Of a stretch of DNA of 64,000 nucleotides, positions 12,174-31,000 are shown one piece after another. The notes below the pieces were generated by a model, which saw nothing but the letters and a program-made list of their open reading frames with translations, did not search any database and had not been told where the DNA came from. Each line of letters opens with the position of its first letter. Position 1 is the stretch's first letter. The DNA lies in contig OZ025215.1 of the NCBI GenBank assembly GCA_964019055.1, forward strand, positions 11,356,611 through 11,420,610. Reading direction: 5' to 3'. Position numbers and translations under genes: made by a program. Origin of the DNA: Anthopleura xanthogrammica. Lineage: Eukaryota; Cnidaria; Anthozoa; Actiniaria; Actiniidae.

Positions 12174-12903
12174 TAACGTGCTGTTTGTAACTTAGTAAAA
12201 ATGACTGAGAAGTCATCATACACAGCTATGCTTTAGGTAGAAGTGGGAACATCTGTTTACATCTGCACTATTATGGGACGTCACTGCTTGGAATTCAAAT
12301 TTAGCATGGCACATTCGTTATCATGCACACAGTGCAGTTTTCAATTTTCAATCACATCATTGCTTGTCTATAATCATGATTCCTGGAAAAATAGCCAGCC
12401 AGAAAATGGCATGGTCATACACCTTTTCCATTCATAAAGAATGTGTTTCTACATTATATTTAGTACTGCAGCACCCACCTATCAATGTTGCACATAATGT
12501 GGATGGATGGATGGATGGATGCTGCAAGTGAACGAATGCTCCATTCATGTTGTACTGTATCAACTAGTGCAGATCAGCTGCTCTCCCAATTACAATGCTA
12601 GAATTAATGGCAAGCAAAATGTGCCGTCTTGTTATGATCATGGAACTTCTTGATTCATTGGGAATGCAATGAAAGTCTTCAATAATGGAAAGCATGGAAT
12701 AATAATATCATAATAATCATAATAATAATCACAACCAAATCAAGTCTAACCTGATCCACAGAAAAATAGCTCTCACCCATAAATGGAAGACTATGTGTAT
12801 TCAAGCCTGATAACTTCAAGATAGGCTCAATACAAAATTTTAGTTTACGATGAGTGAGTAATGACAGCAAAGTATGGATATACCCTCTCATGTTCATTGT
12901 CAT
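12174..12903. other. Intergenic, no supported feature
   Basis: Downstream flank of the Kelch-like gene. It contains a short GGAT tetranucleotide run (about 12500-12520) and an AATAATAATC-rich stretch near 12700. Short ORFs on both strands have no recognisable product. Confidence 0.55.
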
Positions 12904-12990
12904 GTATGATAACAGGTTTGCTTGTATGATAACAGGTTTGCTTGTATGATAACAGGTTTGCTTGTATGATAACAGGTTTGCTTGTATGAT
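12904..12990 (+). repeat. 21-bp tandem repeat next to the Kelch-like stop codon
   Basis: Four units of 'gtatgataacaggtttgctt' with period 21 bp, ending about 10 bp from the stop codon of the minus-strand Kelch-like gene. It would therefore lie in that gene's 3' UTR. Confidence 0.9.
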
Positions 12991-12999
12991 TAACGGTAA

Positions 13000-15900
13000 T
13001 CAAATTCCTGGAATTAATTTATTAGGTACTTGGATAGTTGAACATTTAATACCATGAGTTGCCACTGGAAGTGGAGCCACTTTGCTCCACTTTTTCTTTT
13101 CAGGGTCATAGCATTCTGTTTCCAGGGTACATAGTGAGTTTCGATCACATCCTCCAACAACGTAGATCTTATCGCTCTCTACAGCAATGGCAGCATCCCA
13201 TCTTGCTGTACTTGCTCGCGCTATTGACGTCCATTGGTCAATTTCTGGTTCATACATTTCACCAGAATTCAAATGATTTGAACCATCCCATCCACCTTGA
13301 TAGATAAAAATCACATGTTAATGACATACCATACAAAAGTTAGATTCATATATCATCAAGAATTATTAGTAAAGAAAAGAAAAATACTCAAGGGAAAGTG
13401 ACACAAAATGGGGAATAGTATTTCTAAAGCAAAAAGAAAATTTTAAAATACCAATTACCTATGAGAAAAATCTTCCCATTGCATACTGCGCCGCAAGCAC
13501 TAGCTCGCTTTTGCTGCATTGGATTAATTGACACCCATGTGTTGGTCATCGGGTCAAAACATTCTCCTGAATTCAACGACATGCCAACATAATTCACACC
13601 ACCAACGACATACAATGCCCTTCCAGTTGCCATCACACATGGACTGCTGCGGCAAGTACTCATGGGTGCAACATACTGCCAGTTATCTGTCACAGGGTCA
13701 TAGTTCTCAACACTGTTTAATCGGAAGTTATTCTCGTCACAGCCTCCAACAGCATACAAGCGTCCTATAGTAAGAAACTATAAGTTAGGTCTAATTTTGA
13801 AGTAGTGGACTTACTGCATGCTCCTTGATTCTGTGTCCATAATTGATGGATAGGGAGTAATGTGCTGCAGACATAGCATGGAATTTCAAATGTAATCATA
13901 CATAGCACTGTACTAACATGGTTACAGCAAGGCATGGTGCCTACTCTAAGTTTCCATGTTAAATTGTTTAATTGTTCAATTTAACATGTAATTAGATATG
14001 TCTATAATTTTTAGTGAACAAACTAACAAACACTTTTGAGGTCGAACATTTTTAGTCAAACTTGTTTCAACAGTTCAACAGTCATCCTCAGTGACAAAGA
14101 GTACATAAATGAGAGCGGTTATATATATATACTAAATCAAAAAAAAATAGACAAGAACTTTATATGTCTATAAATTTTATAATACTTTTTCAATCTTGAT
14201 CCCAAGTATTGGTAAAGTCTGATCAAGAATTGAGATAATCCTTATGTAACTAAATAAAAATTGCCCTGTTTAAAACAATATGACATATCGTACTCACCAT
14301 CAAGCACGGCAACATTTAAGAGACTGCGCCTTATATTCATAGATGCGACCATAGTCCAGGTATTAGTTCTTGGGTCATAACGTTCAACTGAACTCAGAGA
14401 ACTCTGTGCTGCACCTAAAATATGAAATATTTTATTTTATTACACATTTAGGGTCGATATCCGTGAAATAAAGCAGTGAATAAAAACCATATCAGTGAAG
14501 TGATATGATATTACTTCACGGTAAACTGTCCAATAAAATCTCGCGATAGATAATAATATATAATCGACCCTAAATGTGTAATAAACAAATTATTACATGT
14601 TAAGAGCTGATATCATTTTTATTCACTCGTTTTCCGTATCATATCGCTCACTCGCTCGCGGACTCGCTTGTTCGCGATATGACGGGAAACTCATGAATAA
14701 AAACGATATCAGGCTCTTAACATGTGATAATCTCTATGTATCTGAATAAGATAAAAAATCTTTAATAGTGGGAATGAAATGGGAAGAGAAGTTCCCAGTC
14801 TTCAACGAAGACACCAGTTTAGAGTGAAAGCCATTTCAATGCCAAAAAATACTTCCAAGGTTCAAAAACAATTCAAAAACATGTGTTTCCAAAAATTTAA
14901 AGAAAAAGTTTAAGTATTGTATACATGTATGTGATGTATGAAAAAGTAAAGCAAATCTTTGCCATTCATCTGTTCGAATTCCGTGTGATATATGACTCTG
15001 AAGACTTGGCCAAGGGCCACTTGAATTACAACAACAACAATCCTTTTTGAGCTTAGTTTTTCATACAGCTTGTGACAACAGCAAAGTACAGCAGTGCCGC
15101 AGATCAATAGGATGAAACTGAAAGCATGTGAAGGTGCCACTGGAGCATAGCTCTAACCAGTTTGCATTAGCTATGGCCATGCTGTCAGTTTCCCACTAAA
15201 ATCAGTTATGTACTTCCTCCTTACCTTCTCTCGACTGCCCCCCTACTGCATACACCATATCACCTGTGAGTGCTAACCCGTGTCGGCATCTGGCTACATT
15301 CATGGGAGCAAGGGGGTACCATTTATTTGTCTTGGGGACAAAACAAAATGTGTTTTTCATCACTGACGACCCCTGAATACCCCCGGCTGCAAAAATAACC
15401 TTCATGAGTCCCATAGATTTCCTAGGCTTAGTTCGACTACCCTTGATAAGGTGCCTTCTGTCTGGCAACATGTGATAGTTCTTGGCTTCAAGTAAGAGAG
15501 AAGTACATTCAGGCGTTGATAGGACGATTTCTTCCGTCTCTACGAAGTCAGCAAGATAGTACGGCGACATTAATGGAAAGCGAACATGTTTGGCAAGCCT
15601 AGGGAACGTTGACTTTCGTTTTTTATCGTCATGTTTAACCCAAGTTAAAAGTGCTTCAAATATATACTCTTCCCGATCAACTTTCGTGTCATCACTAATA
15701 AGGAATTGTTCTAGTCGCTCTGGTGACAGCATTTTAAATTCGTCCGTCTGAGAAACGGTAGCAAAATTATTAAAGATGTAATTATTAGCTGTTTCTCTTA
15801 GAGTTTCACAGTCAAACTGGTCTGCAGCAGACTCAATGCCCAGACAATTTGAAGGATTAAGCATTGACTTCATGAACGACACACAAGCATCTTTCAGACT

Positions 15901-16278
15901 GTTCATCAACAGGTAGTTCGATGCAGAGACAAGATCTCGAACATTTAGAGGAGTGATTTTGATAGTTCCAGTGTAGATGAAGTTTAACAGCTCCTCCATC
16001 ACGTCTGCTGTGATGTTTTCGAGTATGACGGGTTTAGTTTCACATTGTTCACGGAAATGGTTGGAGAACATGGCGCGAAAGTACGGGCTGGCAGCAGCCA
16101 ACACATTACGATGAGCATAAAACGGTTTACCGTTGACAACAATCGTCACTTCACATAAAACATTGTGCTTTCTGAAGTCATTCAAACATTGCATCAAAGC
16201 AACGCAGTAATTTGCCTCTGGAAGATGTGTTTTAGGGCCTGAATAAGCGACGTTTTCAAACGGCGAATAGGTCGCCAT
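13000..16278 (-). CDS. Kelch-like BTB-BACK-Kelch protein (Cul3 adaptor type)
   Basis: Four coding exons on the minus strand: 16278-15225, 14414-14298, 13764-13459 and 13295-13000. All three introns are phase 1 with GT-AG ends, giving 590 aa, the usual KLHL length. BTB spans about residues 28-135, BACK about 140-245, and six Kelch blades about 290-585. Each blade has a GG pair plus a W and a following basic residue, for example 'MVYAVGGQ', 'RLYAVGGCD', 'KIFLIGGWDG' and 'KIYVVGGCD'. The family usually acts in the cytosol as substrate receptor for Cullin-3 ubiquitin ligase: BTB and BACK bind Cul3 and the propeller binds the substrate. That role is inferred from family; the substrate is unknown and I cannot assign a particular KLHL orthologue. 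The start is the first ATG of the long exon, 352 bp from the divergent peptidase gene. Confidence 0.92.
14439..14582. mobile_element. Foldback MITE in Kelch-like intron 1
   Basis: 144 bp bounded by a perfect 20-bp inverted repeat ('attacacatttagggtcgat' and its complement) with a second internal foldback around 'tacttcacgg'. It sits 24 bp upstream of the acceptor of Kelch exon 2. Confidence 0.8.
14592..14731. mobile_element. Second foldback MITE in Kelch-like intron 1
   Basis: 140 bp with arms 'attacatgttaagagc' and 'gctcttaacatgtgataat', continuing inward through 'tgatatc' and 'tttttattca' matches. The loop region is rich in CG and 'cgctcgc' words. It lies 9 bp from the preceding foldback. 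Confidence 0.78.
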
Positions 16279-16630
16279 CTTTAGTCACTAACGCTATTGT
16301 TTGGCCGCAAAACTTTCCTTCAGGGAGGGGGTAAGGCTTGGATTTGTCACAAATCAAATAATTTTTTTCAAAAATAAATAAGAAAAAACATACAAACGCA
16401 ATGCAAAGCGAAGATATTAAAAAACAATATAAAACTTTTTCTCTTCTGTAAATATTAGAATAAATTGAATTCCCAGTTAAAACATTTTGTGTAAGATTTT
16501 AGTTCTAACTACCCCTCCCCCCTTAGTAAAATTGTCTAGGGCCTGTAACTGGGAACGAGGCGTCGAAGTCCAGTTCTTTTACTTTTTCCATTGATCACAC
16601 GAGTTTCATTCTCACTTTACTAAAAGAGTT
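16279..16630. promoter_or_regulatory. Shared divergent promoter interval
   Basis: 352 bp separate the ATG codons of the Kelch-like gene (minus) and the thimet oligopeptidase-like gene (plus), so both 5' UTRs and core promoters must lie largely here unless upstream non-coding exons exist. No convincing TATA box was seen. A pyrimidine and C run ('cccctccccccc') lies near 16510. The bidirectional role is inferred from geometry. Confidence 0.5.
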
Positions 16631-25292
<8,662 letters not shown>

Positions 25293-25312
25293 GAAACTCA
25301 CAGTGTTATAGG

Positions 25313-25318
25313 AATAAA
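25313..25318 (+). terminator. Candidate polyadenylation signal of the peptidase gene
   Basis: AATAAA, 21 bp after the TAA stop codon. Another AATAAA occurs at 25623-25628. Which is used cannot be told from sequence. Confidence 0.45.
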
Positions 25319-25418
25319 TGCCGTCAAAACGTACGCTGGTTCAAACATGTTTAACACTCGCATCATGTTGAAATATATTTTTCTTTTCTTAACCCATAAT
25401 TTTTTTTAAATAATTACG

Positions 25419-25545
25419 CGACCAACACAGCTCAAGACCTCTGGGGTTTTGGCTGCCGTCGATCAAAAATTTATTAGCTCAGACTCGTGATGAAAATTTG
25501 ATCGACGGAAGCCAAATATCCAGACGTCTTGAACTGTGTTGGTCT
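25419..25545. mobile_element. Foldback MITE, 'gacggaagccaaa' family
   Basis: Arms 'ccaacacagctcaagac' and 'gtcttgaactgtgttgg', with inner 'ggttttggctgccgtcgat' matching 'atcgacggaagccaaat'. A second member is at 33081-33181. It lies just downstream of the peptidase gene. Confidence 0.75.
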
Positions 25546-26190
25546 CGTAACTATGAAAATGGGTAAAGCTAACGTATACTGATATTGCATGCAAACGAAA
25601 CTAAATTATCAATACTTTCAGAAATAAAAGGCGTAAGATATTTTTCTGACACTCCATGAAGTATTTAACATTGTTTTTTCTTTTTCCATACACTCATGGA
25701 ACCGCATGCAAAATGGGAATAATTCAAGAATAAAATAAGTTATTAACCACTTTTACTTGTCATTTTCTTGTCTCTTCTTTCTCGAAGCACCTCGCTATCC
25801 ATGTGCGCACATAAACTGAAATTATACAACCCCGCCCCCCCCCGTTTACAACACTTTGAGTTTTCGGTTACTTTTATCTTTATTTCATTGAGTAAGTGAT
25901 TTGTTGAATGCGTAGTTATTCTATTAAATAGTGATAAGCGTAGAATACGGCGAATAATTGATACAATTATAATCTCTTTCCTAAGAATAGGTTTGAATAA
26001 TATACCTATGTTCCATGCCTGCGAACGGTTATGGATTTGTCGAAAGATAATTCTAGTATTCACATTAACTAATGTTCGTTATACAGCGGTTTTCGTTGAG
26101 TGGGAAACATTACGGTAGATTTGTAGCCCTACTGTATCCGTACCGTATCTTACCGTAGCCGTAACTACGCGTTGTGATTGGATTTATTAC
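25546..26190. other. Intergenic, no supported feature
   Basis: AT-rich sequence with additional AATAAA motifs and a C-run near 25832. A 106-codon minus-strand ORF (25743-26063) has no recognisable domain. Confidence 0.5.
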
Positions 26191-26510
26191 TGGAAGACAA
26201 TGGGAAGCCATTTCAGTGCTGTGAGTCATTACTGTATGTTTCACACTCGTACAATAACCATTCTTATGGGAAGCCATTTCAATGTTACGGCATGTCGTAT
26301 CACACGTGCTGTAAGTCAGTACCATATGTTTCCCCAATCATACGATAGCCATTCTTATGGGAAACCATTTCAGTGTTACGGCATGTCGTACCGTGTACGT
26401 GCTGTTAGTCAGTACTGTATAGGGAGCCACTTCAGTGTTACGGCATGTCGTACCGTGTACAAGCTGTAAGTAATTACCGTATGTTTCCCACTCATACGAA
26501 AGCCGCTCTA
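26191..26510. repeat. Degenerate tandem repeat
   Basis: Four irregular copies (63-89 bp apart) of 'gggaagccatttcagtg', with interspersed 'ttacggcatgtcgta', 'gtaagtca' and 'atgtttcccactcatacg'. No gene. Confidence 0.7.
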
Positions 26511-26905
26511 TCTCTTGAAACAGCCAATATGTTTAATGGCCTTTTTTGCTACTGTATCGATGAACCTAAACAGGTACCCCATTAATAAAGACACTTCTTA
26601 TTGTTTGCACCTGTGACACATCCGATCTGCCCTTACATTGACCCGTTTACTACGGACGCTGGTTTGTACTCTCGGTGTCCGTATCAGAAAGGTTCGGTTG
26701 CATTAGCAATTCTACAAGTGTACAGGGACGGCGGAGCATATTTCAAAGTGTGTGTGTGTAGGGGAGGGGGCAGTATGCAAAATAAATAGGAAAAAGTGTG
26801 GAAAGGGAAAGAAAGTCGAGGCACTTGGGTCATCAATACAGTAATATCATGATTACCTCGGGATCCATTGTTTCCAGAGGGCTGTTTAAGGTCTAACATC
26901 CCCCT

Positions 26906-27045
26906 GGATGAATAGTGATGGGGGATATTTAGTCTAAATATCCCTCATGGTTATATTCATGAGAGATATTTAGACTAAATATCCCTCATGAATATAATCA
27001 TGAGGGATGTTTAGACTAAATATCCCTCATCACTATTCATGAGGC
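26906..27045. repeat. Compound palindrome with repeated TTTAGACTAAA core
   Basis: Outer arms 'atgaatagtgatg' and 'catcactattcat' enclose three copies of a smaller palindrome around 'atttagactaaat', each next to 'ccctcatgaatat'-type words. Any two units can pair, so several cruciforms are possible. Likely a nested or rearranged MITE. Confidence 0.75.
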
Positions 27046-27470
27046 ATGGTCCCTCATATGACAATCACCGGGACCATGGCTGGGTCGCATCGACCCAATC
27101 GAAAATTTTGAGCAATGACTTTGCACTACACACTATTCAACACCCCAGCACTTGTGGGACCCATTGAGTAATCTTTGCGCATGCGTTGACTAGATCGGGA
27201 ATTTTTCTTACTATTTGTGACGTAATCACGACGGTTTGAAAACACTTCATTAATACCGCTCTAGGCCAATCAAAGTGAGTTAGAATAAAGCACCACGAAT
27301 GAATGAAAGCTGGTTAAATTCGCCATTGTCGCATTTAACAAAGGCAAATTCCCTTAAGTATGCCGCATATCAACAGCTTTGTAAAAATTTGTAATTTATG
27401 CATCGTACGAAAGCTAACATATTTCGTAAGAGCAGTTTTATTCCTCGGCAATCATAATATTACAAACTAA
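27046..27470. other. Intergenic, no supported feature
   Basis: A short 'gggtcgcatcgaccc' palindrome lies near 27082. No ORF or domain seen. Confidence 0.45.
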
Positions 27471-27622
27471 TAGCATGACATTTCGGGTGATTAGTGATTA
27501 AATGTCCCCTCAAGCCTCGGGAGGTTTAGTTAAAGTCCCTCCGCCTTCGGCGTCGGGACTTCAACAAAACCTCCCTTGGCTTTCGGGGACATTTAATCAC
27601 TAATCACCCTCAAGTCATGCTA
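27471..27622. mobile_element. Foldback MITE
   Basis: About 150 bp with arms of nearly 40 bp: 'tagcatgac' then 'gggtgattagtgattaaatg' at the left, and 'catttaatcactaatcaccc' then 'gtcatgcta' at the right. The loop contains a 'cgccttcggcg' hairpin. Confidence 0.8.
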
Positions 27623-27637
27623 TTACTTATAATAAAT

Positions 27638-27790
27638 GTATAGAAACTGACCCAGTTTAACAAGTCATGCTTAACTTGATGTTAAGTAGAATGACTAGTG
27701 GTTTTCCAAGGGAAAAATGCAGTAGTTTCTGAGTCAACGAATGATGTGCAACTCAGTTTAACAATTCATGCTTAACTTGATGTACGTAGG
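27638..27790. repeat. Direct repeat pair 99 bp apart
   Basis: 'cagtttaacaa' followed by 'tcatgcttaacttgatgt' occurs at about 27654 and again at about 27753. The preceding 'aatgtatagaaactgaccca' also occurs inside the foldback at 34418-34562. Confidence 0.6.
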
Positions 27791-28084
27791 ATGGACTCTT
27801 GCGCCGTGGAAATATCGGCTTTGTTTCTATCAGGAGTCCACAATATACAGTCCCTCTGTAATAAAGTCTCACCTGACAGTTTTGGCATGATGCCAACGTC
27901 TCTTTTTCTCTCTATCTAAGATTACTCTCCATTCGCGTAAATTTATAGATATCTGATGAAACATACGGTAGAACCTCTTTTAAGCGGCCAACCTCAATTT
28001 AGCGGACTTTTAAAAATTCCCCAAGGGTGGACCAACGGTGGATGCTTACTGTATGGAGTTCAGCTACCTGTTTTTCTGATTCCG

Positions 28085-31000
28085 CTATGAATGACCCTCA
28101 GCCATGTTATCTGAAGACTGAAGTACCTGTATCTCCCCTAAATACTGCTGTACGTCTGGTTGTGAAGGATCAATGGCTACATAAACAGCACTAGTACCAG
28201 GACTCGACTGACTGGATGTCGTGACAACATTCCTCTGATCCAATACACCTTGCGTGACCACGCCATCTGTTTGCATTGATACTTGTTCAGAGAGCTGTTC
28301 TTGTGTTATTAAATGTCCCTCTACTATATGCCCCTCGGTATTCTGGGCGTGGTCACCAGAACATACCTCTATGACTTGGACGTCGTTGTGTGACAGAATG
28401 TCACTGGTTTGGCCAGACTGGGACTCTTGCTGCAACGTGACTTGATTCACAATCCGTTCAGCAAGTTCAGGGCTGATTTCAGGGATAGACACTGTAGAAA
28501 ACAACAGCACATTTTTCTATTAATGAAACCTGTTTTAAGGGGCAAGGTTAAAACAATGGTCAAAAATAAACCCCTTGCACGTGACATCAAAACAGCTCAA
28601 TTTGGAGGACAAAACAAAAGAATTTCAATCTCTTGAGAATTGGAACCTGTTGTTTTGTCCTCCACATTGAGCAACATCCCGACATGAGGGTCTATAGGGA
28701 CATGTTATACCTGTGGTGACAGATGCCGTTCCTGGTTCATTATCATCACCATTTTGTGCATCTGTCCTCTGAATCTGAGCCTGGCTCAAGATATGTTGTG
28801 CTATCAGCAGTTGCTGAGCAAGTGACACCTAGAAAATCAAGAGAAAATAGGTTTTTATTAAAAATCTTGGGGCTTTACAGAGTTTTAAAAATGTCAAATC
28901 AAACCAAGTTAAAAATGAGAAACAGTAAACCCCTCAAAAAGGTTTTTGGATACGAAGCTAACATGAAAATACAAAAGAAATGCTCCAATTTCCATAAAGA
29001 AAAAGTGTGATTTCTTTCCTGTTTTAATGTTCGCTTTAGAACCGGGAAATTTTTGAGAAGAATAAACTACAACATGGTAACTAACAACTGAATAGGTTTA
29101 CTTAGAATGCATCTCCATGACAACCTATTTCCATGGCAACAGGCCAGGTCACTATATACCTTAAACTCTCCTCCTCCTTGTTCTGTTCCTTGCACTACAA
29201 TTTGATGTCCTGAACCATTTTCTGTCAACTCTGCACTAATATTATGTGGGATTATCTCCCCAAGAACTTGGGTAACTTGTTGAAGTAACGATTCGTTTGA
29301 TTTTGGGTCAACTGGCTTAGTGGAACCCTAGATAGTGATAAATAATATGACAGTAAAACTATGATGATCATGTCAAAATACATATTGCTGGAGTCAAATA
29401 TTTTTAATGGCTTTTTGAGATTTTTTCTTCTTTTTACACTCTCTTTCCCATTTTATCCAATTTTAATTTTTTCACTAAATAAATTTAAAAAAATTCTTTA
29501 CTAAATTAGACTGAAATATTTTTTCTCTATTTTCTTTCTAAATTTACCCTTTATTTATTTTTTCCATTTCTTATCCCATTTCCTGGTCATTCATTTTTTC
29601 ATTATTTAATTTGGATACAGCAAAGAACCTGATTTCATTAATCAACCAAACAAGCCCTATCTTTTTGTTTTCAATTTCTCATTCCATTTCCCATCTATTC
29701 AAAATTTCACTATGTCATTTGGACACACCCAAGAACCCATTTTCATTGATTGACCAACCTACCCCTATCTTTTTGTTTTCCATTTCTCATTCCATTTCCC
29801 ATCTATTCAAAATTTCACTATGTCATTTGGACACACCCAAGAACCCATTTTCATTGATTGACCAACCTACCCCTATCTTTTTGTTTTCCATTTCTCATTC
29901 CATTTCCCATCTATTCAAAATTTCACTATGTCATTTGGACACACCCAAGAACCCATTTTCATTGATTGACCAACCTACCCCTATCTTTTTGTTTTCCATT
30001 TCTCATTCCATTTCCCATCTATTCAATGTTTCACTATATCATTTGCACACACCCAAGAACCCATTTTCATTGATTGACCAACCTACCCCTATCTTTTTGT
30101 TTTCCATTTCTCATTCCATTTCCCATCTATTCAAAATTTCACTATATCATTTGCACACACCCAAGAACCCATTTTCATTGATTGACCAACCTACCCCTAT
30201 CTTTTTGTTTTCCATTTCTCATTCCATTTCCCATCTATTCAATGTTTTACTATGTCATTTGGACACACCCAAGAACCCATTTTCATTGATTGACCAACCT
30301 ACCCCTATCTTTTTGTTTTCCATTTCTCATTCCATTTCCCATCTATTCAATGTTTCACTATATCATTTGCACACACCCAAGAACCCATTTTCATTGATTG
30401 ACCAACCTACCCCTATCTTTTTGTTTTCCATTTCTCATTCCATTTCCCATCTATTCAATGTTTCACTATATCATTTGCACACACCCAAGAACCCATTTTC
30501 ATTGATTGACCAACCTACCCCTATCTTTTTGTTTTCCATTTCTCATTCCATTTCCCATCTATTCAAAATTTCACTATATCATTTGCACACACCCAAGAAC
30601 CCATTTTCATTGATTGACCAACCTACCCCTATCTTTTTGTTTTCCATTTCTCATTCCATTTCCCATCTATTCAAAATTTCACTATATCATTTGCACACAC
30701 CCAAGAACCCATTTTCATTGATTGACCAACCTACCCCTATCTTTTTGTTTTCCATTTCTCATTCCATTTCCCATCTATTCAAAATTTCACTATATCATTT
30801 GCACACACCCAAGAACCCATTTTCATTGATTGACCAACCTACCCCTATCTTTTTGTTTTCCATTTCTCATTCCATTTCCCATCTATTCAAAATTTCACTA
30901 TATCATTTGCACACACCCAAGAACCCATTTTCATTGATTGACCAACCTACCCCTATCTTTTTGTTTTCCATTTCTCATTCCATTTCCCATCTATTCAATG

